Shown piece after piece: positions 8,611-16,510 of a DNA stretch of 49,463 nucleotides (positions are counted from its first letter, which is position 1; each line of letters opens with the position of its first letter). This DNA comes from DATMNI01 sp035570275 (lineage in GTDB: Bacteria > Acidobacteriota > Terriglobia > Bryobacterales > Bryobacteraceae): contig DATMNI010000273.1 in assembly GCA_035570275.1 (NCBI GenBank), forward strand, positions 1 to 49,463, written 5' to 3'. Position numbers and translations under genes: made by a program. The notes under the pieces are model-generated. The model was not told where the DNA came from and made no database searches. It worked only from the letters and a program-made list of their open reading frames with translations.

Positions 8611-9066
8611 ATGTTACGCGATCCCAGCCTGATTCCTCTGTCCCAACAGCACCATAATGGGCTGGTGCTTTGCATCCTGACGCGACGCGCATTGGCGGAG
8701 GATGGGTCCCCGGAAAACGCGGCAAAGCAGGTGCGACGCGTCATCGACCGCTACGAGCTGGAATTGGCCAATCATTTCGAGATCGAAGAGCAAGTGCTCT
8801 TTCCGGAGTGCGGGCCGATGCCGATCATCTCCGAATTGGTGGGCGAGCATCGGGCCATGGAGGCTCTCATCGTCCGATTGCGCGCCGGGTCACTTTCCGG
8901 TGGACCAACGGCCGCGCTGCTGGAGGAGTTCTGCGCACTGCTATCCCAACACATCCGGCGCGAAGAGAACGAACTCTTCCAGCAGGTGCAGGCCGTCCTG
9001 CCGCGCGAAGTTCTGGATCGCCTGGGCGGCGAAATCGATCGCCGCGCGGTGCGGATCTGCCTATAG
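8611..9066 (+). CDS. Hemerythrin-like HHE cation-binding protein
   Basis: This 151-residue protein is a cytoplasmic four-helix bundle of the hemerythrin HHE family, which binds a non-haem di-iron centre. Candidate ligands appear in order: LSQQHHNG near residue 14, NHFEIEEQVLFP near 55, ELVGEHRAMEAL near 75 and LSQHIRREENELF near 113. These give the repeated H...HxxxE pattern. Length is usual for the family. Known relatives sense or buffer oxygen, nitric oxide or iron, and the role here cannot be narrowed. The start follows GTGGTATATAACAAGTAACCG with only a weak ribosome-binding site. It stands alone between an ADOP permease and a small coiled-coil gene. Confidence 0.85.
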   Translation: MLRDPSLIPLSQQHHNGLVLCILTRRALAEDGSPENAAKQVRRVIDRYELELANHFEIEEQVLFPECGPMPIISELVGEHRAMEALIVRLRAGSLSGGPTAALLEEFCALLSQHIRREENELFQQVQAVLPREVLDRLGGEIDRRAVRICL

Positions 9067-9340
9067 GTTGGAGCGCTATTTACGGCCTCGGACGCAGCAT
9101 GAGCGGTTGTTGGCGGCAGTTCCGATGCGGCCGGCTAGACTAGTAGACCAGGCTTGGTAAACGCCGTCCACAGCATCGGCATCGAAAGCCCCGAGGCGTG
9201 GCATTGCCATCTGACACAATCGGGTTTTACGGCCTTGACACCACTGCGGGCTTAACCCCACAACCCGGCTCATGCCCCCGGCAACGGGTCGGGGCGTGAG
9301 CTAAACTGATCACAGGGATGCCACTCCAACGGGAGAAACC

Positions 9341-9634
9341 ATGACCTTCGAGGAACGCCAAGCCCGCCTGGAACAAGTGATGACCGCGCTCGCCGAAGCT
9401 CAGGTCAAAACCGAAGACGCGCTCGAAGACTTCACCCGGGAAACCAAAATGGCCCAGGCCCGTACGGACGCCCAACTCGCCCTACTTGGCGAAACCATGA
9501 ACGCACTCGCCGTCCACGTCGGCACACTCGCCTCCCACGTCGACACACTTGCCACCCACGTCGACACACTCGCCCAGGCCCAAACCAAGACCGAAATCCA
9601 ATTCCAGGCCTACCTCAATTCCCGCAGGAACTGA
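9341..9634 (+). CDS. Small coiled-coil protein of unknown function
   Basis: This 97-residue protein is preceded by a good ribosome-binding site (GGGAGAAACC, then ATG). Most of the chain is heptad-rich: EERQARLEQVMTALAEAQVKTE at the start, then three near-identical repeats of LAxHVxTLA at about residues 57-80, encoded by tandem repeats of roughly 21 bases. It has no signal peptide and no cysteine. I recognise no family. Proteins like this are common in acidobacteria and often oligomerise. It stands alone, downstream of 274 bases with no gene. Confidence 0.7.
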   Translation: MTFEERQARLEQVMTALAEAQVKTEDALEDFTRETKMAQARTDAQLALLGETMNALAVHVGTLASHVDTLATHVDTLAQAQTKTEIQFQAYLNSRRN

Positions 9635-9649
9635 TCTAACCGCCAATCC

Positions 9650-10192
9650 ACCGCGCGCCGAAAAACCGAGCCCGCGAACACCTGGTTTCACCCTCCTCAG
9701 AGTCCCCGCCACCGATCAGGCCATTGAGCCGCGGAAAACCTGAGGGATTCGTGGAGCTTCCGGTGAATCCGATCCCACTGACCGCGTCATACTTGCAGCG
9801 ACCCTGCGGGCGAACTGTCTCGGTTGTGGAACCGCCGATAGCCAACGCCGGCGTGGAATAAGAGGGTGGGTGTGATCGGCTTAGCGTAATTCAGACGCGA
9901 AATGGTGCCATAGATGGCTTGCACGCGGACGGCCGGGACCGCTTGCGGCAAGCTGTCGTTATTGGTCAACTGATTCGTGGTCTCAGCTTGTTGAAGTAAA
10001 ACGATAGTCTGGAATTATCGGGCAGAATCTGGTCGACCTTGATAGTCAGAGCTTGCTGATTATTGGGAGTCGGGAACAACTGTGCGTAGTTGCCGGTCGG
10101 ATTAGCGTTCCTCCGCAGGGGGATCAGGTTCTGAATCTTGACAGCCACGGGATCGAACCGGTTTTGCGGAATGACACTGCCGGGAACTTGGC
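9650..10192 (-). pseudogene. Remnant of an Oar-like TonB-dependent receptor
   Basis: Read on the minus strand from about 10192, three successive frames join into one receptor-like text. The first has VIPQNRFDPVAVKIQNLIPL, NPTGNYAQLFPTPNN and ILPDNSRLSFYFNKL (9966-10190). The second has AIYGTISRLNYAKPITPTLL and AGVGYRRFHN (9787-9969). The third has YDAVSGIGFTGSSTNPSGFPRLNG (about 9700-9800). The order and wording match the plug and early barrel region of the carboxypeptidase-regulatory-like TonB receptors that are numerous in acidobacteria. At least two frameshifts are needed, and both the signal peptide and most of the barrel are missing. It is therefore a decayed internal fragment about 540 bases long. 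Confidence 0.75.
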
Positions 10193-10223
10193 GGCCATTT
10201 CTTTACTCGTGTTTCTGACGAGT

Positions 10224-10520
10224 TTACTCCGGGAAGATCTGGCGGCTGAGGTCCTCGGGCGGCTTGCGGTGGGACGTCTGCCAGATGGCCACGGCAAAGA
10301 CGGCGGCGGCCATGGTCCAGAGTACGAAGGCGGTATTGTCCACCGGGTGGCGGAAGATGATCGCCGACAGGCAGACTGCGGCCCGGATCATCCAGCCATA
10401 GAGAGTGCTGGGCTTTTGCCAGTTTTTGCGGACGGCGACCAGCGAGCGGCCGGCCATGAAGGCGCAGGCTACGCCGATGACGCCGAGAACGCCGCGGAGG
10501 AATTCGAAGGAGACGGCCAT
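10224..10520 (-). CDS. Small integral membrane protein, function unknown
   Basis: This 98-residue protein has three hydrophobic segments, at about 5-22 (FLRGVLGVIGVACAFMAG), 42-58 (MIRAAVCLSAIIF) and 64-82 (AFVLWTMAAAVFAVAIW), joined by short charged loops, so it is an inner-membrane protein. The C-terminus is charged (SHRKPPEDL). ATG at 10520 is chosen; no strong Shine-Dalgarno precedes it. I recognise no named family. It is oriented like the adjacent TonB remnant and away from the polysaccharide cluster. The composition and hydropathy look like a real gene. Confidence 0.65.
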   Translation of the reverse strand: MAVSFEFLRGVLGVIGVACAFMAGRSLVAVRKNWQKPSTLYGWMIRAAVCLSAIIFRHPVDNTAFVLWTMAAAVFAVAIWQTSHRKPPEDLSRQIFPE

Positions 10521-10760
10521 CGAATTCGATTGTAACGCCGAGGGGAGGCAACCGGCCGGCGAAACCGGGCCGGCGCAGGTACCTCAATACTTCCCAACGC
10601 TGTCCAAACACCCGTCGAAAGCCTTCTATCATTCGTGAATGCTTAGGCTCATGTAAATTGATTCTGCGGTACGGGTGCCCCGCCACTTGTCATAAGGGGG
10701 TTAACCGGGATAACTCCGGCTCTCCAATTACGACCCCGAAATGGCCTTTTAGTTGCGTGG

Positions 10761-10791
10761 TTGACAACCGGTCTTCAGGGGATCATATTAT
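10761..10791 (+). promoter_or_regulatory. Sigma-70-type promoter
   Basis: A perfect -35 box TTGACA lies at 10761-10766. CATATT at 10784-10789 follows at 17-base spacing; TATTAT at 10786-10791 is an alternative at 19 bases. Transcription would begin close to 10797, exactly where a series of hairpins starts. No intact gene follows within 700 bases, so either the product is an RNA or the original gene has been lost. Confidence 0.55.
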
Positions 10792-10796
10792 GTATA

Positions 10797-10877
10797 GAGA
10801 CAGCCAAGCGGGCTGTTTCCGGGTTCCTTTCTCCATGAAAGGACGATCCCCGTAAAAGGGGAGCCACTTATAAGGAG
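10797..10877 (+). ncRNA. Candidate structured leader RNA: three hairpins, then a Shine-Dalgarno
   Basis: Three consecutive hairpins follow the promoter. Hairpin 1 is GAGACAGCC (10797-10805) with GGCTGTTTC (10811-10819), nine pairs with one G-U. Hairpin 2 is TCCTTTC (10825-10831) with GAAAGGA (10837-10843). Hairpin 3 is TCCCC (10847-10851) with GGGGA (10858-10862) around a GTAAAA loop. AAGGAGG follows at about 10872-10878. The triplet six bases further on is ATA, not a start codon, and no long frame follows. The layout is that of a 5' regulatory leader. I cannot match it to a riboswitch class I know. A possible explanation is a leader whose gene lost its start. Confidence 0.45.
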
Positions 10878-11082
10878 GAAGTCCATAGAACAAGTCCACA
10901 ATACGGGCGGCTTTCGGCTTCCTTGGCTGACTGGCTGCGAGTCCTGACGCGCCGGAATGAAGCAGTATTTTGTGGCGCCGCGGTCATTGCACCGCTGTCT
11001 ATGTGATTCGCAGGGTCTTTGGTTCCAGGGCAGGGGCCGACGGCCGCCCTTTCAATTTCCGCACTTCAGTATTTCGCACCTC

Positions 11083-11315
11083 TCCGTCTACCTTCGTCAC
11101 ACTTAGTCTTCTCCCCCATTCGTGTACGCCATTAATATTGATATTGATAGCGGTGTGTTCACGAGCTATGGGATCTACACCGCGCCGGGCAACCGGCTCA
11201 AGGAATTGCTGTCTTTAGACCGCCTCAACCGCCACCAAGACTTCTGGGCGCCGGTGTGGCGTCACCTCCGAGGTGAAGCGTGGCGAAACCTGCCGGCCTG
11301 CGTTATGGCACCGCG
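11083..11315 (+). pseudogene. Truncated duplicate of the start of the Wzt-type ABC gene
   Basis: This stretch repeats the leader and first 60 or so codons of the intact gene that begins 420 bases downstream. Shared text includes CTTCGTCACACTTAGTCTTCTCCCCC against CTTCCGTTACACTGGTCTTCTTCCCC, then GGCTCAAGGAATTGCTGTCT and CGCCTCAACCGCCACNAG. The encoded peptide keeps YGIYTAPGNRLKELLSLDRLNRH, but the frame is then lost before the Walker A motif. It is a partial tandem duplication that has decayed. The gap from here to 11542 holds no other gene. Confidence 0.75.
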
Positions 11316-11542
11316 ATAGTCACCCCGCTCTGCGAAGAACCCGGCCAACAGAGACGATGATCGGGACCGCGCACCCGGAGCCACGGCCTGTGGCGCCACA
11401 TCGTTCAACTGCAACAGACAGGCGACCGCACTTCCCGCCGAGCCGGCATCCCGGCGGGGTGGCGGAGTGAGGGGGGAACGCTTCGGATCACCATTTTTCC
11501 CACGTTCCGTCTACTTCCGTTACACTGGTCTTCTTCCCCATT

Positions 11543-12901
11543 GTGAACGCCGTTGAATTTCAGGGTGTCTCCAAGAGCTACGCGATCTACAACGCACCGG
11601 GCGACCGGCTCAAGGAATTGCTGTCTCTGAACCGCCTCAACCGCCACAAGAACTTTTGGGCGCTGCATGGCATCAGCTTCGAGGTGAAACGCGGCGAAAC
11701 CTTCTGCGTGGTCGGCGAAAACGGCTCGGGCAAAAGCACCCTGCTCCAACTGGTGGCCGGAATCCTGCATCCCACTTCCGGTACGGTCACCGTCAACGGA
11801 CGCGTCTCCGCCCTGCTGGAACTGGGAGCGGGCTTCAACCCCGAATTCAGCGGGCGCGACAACGTCTACCTCAACGGTTCCATCCTCGGCCTCACTACGC
11901 GTCAGATTGACGCGCGCTACAAGGATATCGAAGCTTTCGCCGAGATCGGCCCCTTCATCAACCGGCCGGTGAAGACCTACTCCAGCGGCATGGTGGTCCG
12001 GCTGGCCTTCGCGGTGGCCATCAATGTGGATCCCGAGATCCTGCTGGTGGATGAAGCCCTGGCCGTGGGCGACATCTACTTCCGCCAGCGCTGCATGCGC
12101 AAGGTCCACGAGTTGCGCTCGCAGGGCGTCACCATCCTCTTCGTGTCGCACGCGGTAAGCGATGTCAAAGCCATCGGCGACCGCGCTCTGTGGCTCGATC
12201 ACGGCCGTTTGATCGAAATTGGCGCGCCTGATCTGGTAGTGTCCAAGTACCTGGCCGCCATGACCGAGAAGGATTCCACTTACCTGCTGCGTAAGGCCGG
12301 CGCCGGCGCCGAAGAAAAACGGCAGCGAGCGGGGCCGGTGCATGCGCCCGAAGTGGTGGAGACCATCCCCAACATCGACCACCGCTTCGGCGATGGCCGC
12401 GCGGCCGTGATCGGGATCGCGGTGATGGATGAACAAGGCCGCTCGCTCTATACGCTCGACCCCGGCTCGCGGGTCCTCGTGCGCATCAGCGTGCGCGCCC
12501 GCGATTGCCTGGCGATGCCCATCGTGGGCTTCATGCTGCGCAACCAGTTGGGCATGGATTTTTCGGGAACCAACACCGCGCGTGAAGGCTACGAACTGCC
12601 TGCCATGCAGGCGGGCGACGTTTTCACGGTGGATTTCTATCTCGATCTGCCGGAGCTATACCCGGCCGCGTTCTCCTTTTCGCCGGCCATCGCCGATGGC
12701 ACCCTGCTGGGCTACCAGATGTGCGACTGGATCGACAACGCCGTCACCCTGCAGATGGGGCGCTCCGAAGCGCAGATCTACGGCTATATCCATCTTCCGT
12801 GCCGCGTGGAAGTCAACTCGCGCATACGCACCGAACGCGTGGAACCCGCTTCCGTGCCGGCCCCCGTGCCCGCTCCCGAGACGGAGAACCACATTGGCTG
12901 A
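11543..12901 (+). CDS. wzt: Polysaccharide ABC transporter ATP-binding protein, Wzt type
   Basis: This 452-residue protein would power export of a finished polysaccharide across the inner membrane. The N-terminal ABC domain has Walker A GENGSGKST (about 60-68), the signature YSSGMVVRLAFAVAI, Walker B ILLVDEALAVGD and the switch His in FVSHAVSD. After about residue 245 a linker leads to a C-terminal beta-rich domain (about 275-430, with MLRNQLGMDFSGTNT and FYLDLPELYP) of the Wzt C-terminal type, which in known systems binds the modified end of the chain. The start is GTG at 11543. The last eight bases overlap the next gene. The usual Wzm permease gene is not adjacent, and the upstream slot is filled by a broken duplicate. 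ABC identity is certain; polysaccharide specificity is inferred from the C-terminal domain and context. Confidence 0.9.
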   Translation: MNAVEFQGVSKSYAIYNAPGDRLKELLSLNRLNRHKNFWALHGISFEVKRGETFCVVGENGSGKSTLLQLVAGILHPTSGTVTVNGRVSALLELGAGFNPEFSGRDNVYLNGSILGLTTRQIDARYKDIEAFAEIGPFINRPVKTYSSGMVVRLAFAVAINVDPEILLVDEALAVGDIYFRQRCMRKVHELRSQGVTILFVSHAVSDVKAIGDRALWLDHGRLIEIGAPDLVVSKYLAAMTEKDSTYLLRKAGAGAEEKRQRAGPVHAPEVVETIPNIDHRFGDGRAAVIGIAVMDEQGRSLYTLDPGSRVLVRISVRARDCLAMPIVGFMLRNQLGMDFSGTNTAREGYELPAMQAGDVFTVDFYLDLPELYPAAFSFSPAIADGTLLGYQMCDWIDNAVTLQMGRSEAQIYGYIHLPCRVEVNSRIRTERVEPASVPAPVPAPETENHIG

Positions 12902-14141
12902 ATTCACCGGCGAACGCCTCATCCCGGGTCAGGTGGATGTGGACCTGTTGAACGAACACCTGGCGCGCTATGCCTTCGCTGTGCGCCTGGCGCGCGGCAA
13001 ACGGGTGCTGGACGCCGGCTGCGGCGCGGGCTACGGCTCCGCGGAATTGGCGCAGGCGGCCGAATCCGTCATCGGCGTGGATATCGCGGCCGAAGCCATC
13101 GAGTTCGCCCAGGCTAATTACCGGCAGCCGAATCTCCGTTTCGAACAGGCCTCGTGCAGCGCACTTCCCTTCGCCGGCGCCAGTTTCGACCTGGTAGTGG
13201 CTTTCGAAGTGATCGAGCACCTGGAAGACTGGCGCGGCTTCCTGCAGGAGGCCTGCCGGGTGCTTGCCCCAGCCGGCCAGTTGATCGTTTCCACCCCCAA
13301 CAAGCTGTATTACACGGCGTCGCGCGGCATTCACGGGGCCAACCCGTTTCACGTCCACGAATTCGATTTCGAAGAGTTCCACGCCGAGCTGAAGGCGGTC
13401 TTCCCGTACGTTTCCATGTTCCTGGAAAACCACGTGGAGGGTGTTACCTTCCATCCGCAGGACGCCGGCAATACGGTGGACGCGCGTGTGGATTCGGGCA
13501 CCCCCGTTCCCGGCGAATCGCACTTCTTCGTGGCCGTGTGCGCCCACCGGCCGCAGTTGGGCAACCCAACTTTTGTTTACGTGCCGCGGGTGGCCAACGT
13601 GCTGCGCGAGCGCGAACTCCACATCGCCAAGCTCGAAAAGGAACTGGCCGACAAGGACCAATGGCTGGACCAGGCACAGCGCGACCTGGCCGAATTCGAT
13701 CGCGAACACAAGAAGCTGCTCGACATGTTCCGCCAGCAGAAGGAGGAGTTGGAACGAAGCAACCAGTGGGCCGGCGCGCTCAACAGCGAACTGGAAGAGC
13801 GCCGCGCGCGTGTTGCCGAATTGCAGGAAGAACTGGCACGCGACCAGGCCAAGGCGCGCGAAGTGGTGGAAGGCTACACTGCCAAGGTTGCCGCGCTGGA
13901 GCAGGAGAATCGCCAGACCACCACGTGGGCGGAAGGCCTCGCTGCTGAAATCCGGCAGCAGGTGAACGAACTGAAACTGGCGGTGGAGGCGCTGCACCGC
14001 ACTGAAAAAGATCTGGAAGAGCGCACGGCGTGGGCACTTCGTTTGCAGGAGGAGGGGCGGCAGTTGGAACAGCAAATCGCCATGTTCCGTGCTTCCCGGT
14101 GGGTAAGGCTGGGCCGCAAAGTCGGCCTGGGCCCGGTTTGA
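12894..14141 (+). CDS. SAM methyltransferase with a long C-terminal coiled coil
   Basis: This 415-residue protein starts at TTG 12894, inside the end of the Wzt gene, with GGAGA about seven bases upstream; the longer open frame covers the ABC gene. Residues 1-220 are a class I methyltransferase: motif I VLDAGCGAGYGS (38-49), the acidic end of strand 2 IGVDI, LPFAGASFDLVVAFEVIEHL, then RVLAPAGQLIVSTPN. Residues from about 236 to 395 are an almost unbroken coiled coil rich in E, L, K, Q and R. The C-terminus (FRASRWVRLGRKVGLGP) is a basic amphipathic helix that could touch the membrane. Coupling to a Wzt-type ATPase suggests that it methylates the end of the polysaccharide and sets chain length. 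That is inference from the known WbdD system; no kinase domain is present here. Confidence 0.85.
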   Translation: MAEFTGERLIPGQVDVDLLNEHLARYAFAVRLARGKRVLDAGCGAGYGSAELAQAAESVIGVDIAAEAIEFAQANYRQPNLRFEQASCSALPFAGASFDLVVAFEVIEHLEDWRGFLQEACRVLAPAGQLIVSTPNKLYYTASRGIHGANPFHVHEFDFEEFHAELKAVFPYVSMFLENHVEGVTFHPQDAGNTVDARVDSGTPVPGESHFFVAVCAHRPQLGNPTFVYVPRVANVLRERELHIAKLEKELADKDQWLDQAQRDLAEFDREHKKLLDMFRQQKEELERSNQWAGALNSELEERRARVAELQEELARDQAKAREVVEGYTAKVAALEQENRQTTTWAEGLAAEIRQQVNELKLAVEALHRTEKDLEERTAWALRLQEEGRQLEQQIAMFRASRWVRLGRKVGLGPV

Positions 14142-14142
14142 G

Positions 14143-16506
14143 ATGGCCCAGTCTGAAATGGCCTTCCTGAAACGACTGGTCCGGGCGCTGCCGCTGCTGA
14201 TTTTGTCGCCGCTTCTGATGGCGATAGGTTTTCTCACGCTCATACTGACGGACATCGTGGGTAAATTGTGGCGCAGGCCCACCGCCCGCCGGCCTGCCAG
14301 GCGACCCGACAGCACCGCCGCTTCCGTCGTCATCCCCAACTGGAACGGCCGCGACCTCCTGGAACGCTACCTCCCTTCGGTGGTCGAAGCCCTCTCCGGC
14401 AACACCGCCAACGAAATCGTGGTGGTGGATAACGGCTCCACCGATGGCAGCGCCGATTACATCCGCACTCATTTCCCGCAAGTGAATCTGCTGGCCCTGC
14501 CCACCAACCTGGGCTTCGGCGGCGGTTCCAACGCCGGCTTCCGCGCAGCCAGGAACGATATCGTCGTGCTGCTGAACAGCGACATGCGGGTAGCGCCTGA
14601 TTTCCTGACACCGTTGCTGGCAGGCTTCAGCGATCCCGAGGTCTTCTCCGTGGCGTGCCAGATCTTTTTCAGCGACCCCAGCAAGCCCCGCGAAGAGACC
14701 GGCCTCACCCAAGCCTGGTGGCAGGATGGCGGCCTGCGCGTGCGCCACCGCATCGACCCTCAAGTGAACGATCTCTTCCCCTGCTTTTACGGCGGCGGCG
14801 GCTCCTGCGCCTTCGACCGCCACAAGTTCCTGGAGCTTGGTGGTTTTGACCGGCTGCTGGAGCCGTTCTACCTGGAAGACACCGACCTCGGCTTCATGGC
14901 CTGGAAGCGCGGCTGGAAGGTGCTGTACCAGCCCCGCAGCATCGTCTATCATGAGCACCGCGGGACCATCGGCAAGAAATTCAACGAGGCGTATATCCAG
15001 GCGGTGCTCAAAAAGAACTTCGTGCTGTTCTGCTGGAAGAACATTCACGAATGGCCGCGCCTGGCGTCGCACTTTTTTTTCGCCTGGGCCGGGGCCATCC
15101 TCAGCGTGATTTTTGGCGACGCCCCCACGCGCCCCAATCTGGCGGCGTTTTGGCGTGCTTTCCGGCAATTGCCGCAGGCGGTGCGCTCGCGGTCCCGGGC
15201 CCTCGCGCTCGCCCGGATCGGCGACACCGAAGCCTTCCGGCGTCCGCTGGGCGGTTACTTCCGCGACCGGTTCGGCGACTTCTCCACGCCACTGGAACGT
15301 GCGGGGCCCGACGGCCTGCGCGTACTTTTCGTTTCGCCGTATCCCATCTGCCCGCCCGTGCACGGAGGCGGCGTGTTCATGTACCAGACGCTGCGCGCCA
15401 TGGTGAAGCTGGCCGAGGTCCACGTGGTGGAATTGCTGGACTGGCCCAACCAGACGAAAGACAACGAAGAGTTGCGCCAATTCTGCGCCTCCGCCGAATG
15501 GCTGGTGCGCCCCAGCGGCGGCCCCAAGGGCTTCGGGGCGATGGAGCCGCATGCCGTCCGCGAATTCGCCAACGAAGACCTGGAGTGGCTGATCCATCGC
15601 CAAATCTACTGCAAGCAGATTGACGTTCTGCAGCTCGAATACACACCCATGGCGCAGTACCGCGGCGATTACCGCCGCATCGCCACCGCGCTGTTCGAGC
15701 ACGACATCTACTTCCAGTCCATCGGCCGAGGCCTGGGCCACATGGCCGGCGCCATCGACGAAGTGAGCGCCCGCATTGAGTATCTGCGCGCCCTGCACTA
15801 CGAACTGGGCATGCTCCCCGCCTTCGACCAGGTGCAGGTTTGCACGGCGGCCAACCGTGACTATCTGCTCTCTTTCCGTCCGGAGCTGGCGCCCAAAATG
15901 CTCGCCGGCCTGCGCGCCGGAATCGACACCACCCGCTATGAGTTCCGCCCGCGAGGCCGCGAGCCGCTGACCATGCTCTTCGTGGGAAGCTTCCGTCACG
16001 ACCCGAACCGCGTGGCCGTGGACTGGTTCGTCCGCCGCGTGTTGCCGATGATTCTGTCCCGCCAGCCCGAGGTCAAACTGGTGATTGCCGGCAGCGACCC
16101 GCCGCCTGCCCACGCCTACGCCGATTACGCCGAGCACCTGGACATGTTGGGTTTCGTGGAAGACGTACGCCAGCCGTTCGCCCGCTATTCCGTCTTCGTC
16201 TGCCCCATTCTCAGTGGCTCCGGGGTGCGCGTGAAACTGCTCGAAGCCTTCGCCGCCGGCATCCCGGTGGTCTCCACGCGCGTCGGCGCCGAAGGCTTGG
16301 CCACGGAAGATGGCGAATTCTGCTCTTTGGCCGACGACCCGGTGCTGTTTGCCGAGCGGGTACTGGAATTGCTGGAGGAACCCGAGACCGCCGCGGAAAT
16401 GGCCACGCGCGCGCGGGCCGAAGTAGTGGCCAATTGGGACATGGCTGCGATCACGCGCAAACTGGTGGATGGCTACCGCCGCGCGGTGGCGGAGAAGCGG
16501 AAGTGA
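14143..16506 (+). CDS. Two-domain glycosyltransferase (GT2-GT4 fusion)
   Basis: This 787-residue protein begins one base after the methyltransferase stop. A hydrophobic segment at about 12-40 could anchor it. The first catalytic unit (about 55-320) is a GT2 (GT-A) enzyme: VVIPNWNGRDLL, VVVDNGSTDGS, the metal-binding LLNSDMRV and the acceptor-side FYLEDTDLGFMAWKRGW. A linker with DTEAFRRPLGGYF leads to a second unit (about 390-780) of GT4 (GT-B) type: LFVSPYPICPPVHGGG, FVGSFRHDPN, LGFVEDVRQPF and the EAFAAGIPVVST motif that binds the sugar nucleotide. Two linkages could thus be made by one chain. It ends four bases from a convergent gene. Sugar specificity cannot be read. Confidence 0.9.
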   Translation: MAQSEMAFLKRLVRALPLLILSPLLMAIGFLTLILTDIVGKLWRRPTARRPARRPDSTAASVVIPNWNGRDLLERYLPSVVEALSGNTANEIVVVDNGSTDGSADYIRTHFPQVNLLALPTNLGFGGGSNAGFRAARNDIVVLLNSDMRVAPDFLTPLLAGFSDPEVFSVACQIFFSDPSKPREETGLTQAWWQDGGLRVRHRIDPQVNDLFPCFYGGGGSCAFDRHKFLELGGFDRLLEPFYLEDTDLGFMAWKRGWKVLYQPRSIVYHEHRGTIGKKFNEAYIQAVLKKNFVLFCWKNIHEWPRLASHFFFAWAGAILSVIFGDAPTRPNLAAFWRAFRQLPQAVRSRSRALALARIGDTEAFRRPLGGYFRDRFGDFSTPLERAGPDGLRVLFVSPYPICPPVHGGGVFMYQTLRAMVKLAEVHVVELLDWPNQTKDNEELRQFCASAEWLVRPSGGPKGFGAMEPHAVREFANEDLEWLIHRQIYCKQIDVLQLEYTPMAQYRGDYRRIATALFEHDIYFQSIGRGLGHMAGAIDEVSARIEYLRALHYELGMLPAFDQVQVCTAANRDYLLSFRPELAPKMLAGLRAGIDTTRYEFRPRGREPLTMLFVGSFRHDPNRVAVDWFVRRVLPMILSRQPEVKLVIAGSDPPPAHAYADYAEHLDMLGFVEDVRQPFARYSVFVCPILSGSGVRVKLLEAFAAGIPVVSTRVGAEGLATEDGEFCSLADDPVLFAERVLELLEEPETAAEMATRARAEVVANWDMAAITRKLVDGYRRAVAEKRK

Positions 16507-16510
16507 TGCG

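Noticed and set aside
9233..9320. TTGACA at about 9233 as a promoter for the small coiled-coil gene
   Set aside because: No -10 box lies at acceptable spacing, and a GCCCC/GGGGC hairpin lies between it and the gene.
10920..11008. Short frame ending AVFCGAAVIAPLSM downstream of the three-hairpin leader
   Set aside because: There is no start codon at the Shine-Dalgarno, and the frame next to the leader differs from this one. It may be a relic but cannot be supported as a gene.
13780..16137. 785-codon open frame antisense to the glycosyltransferase genes
   Set aside because: Long antisense frames are expected in GC-rich genes. Its composition is rich in H, R, G and A with no recognisable motif, while the plus strand has clear glycosyltransferase signatures.
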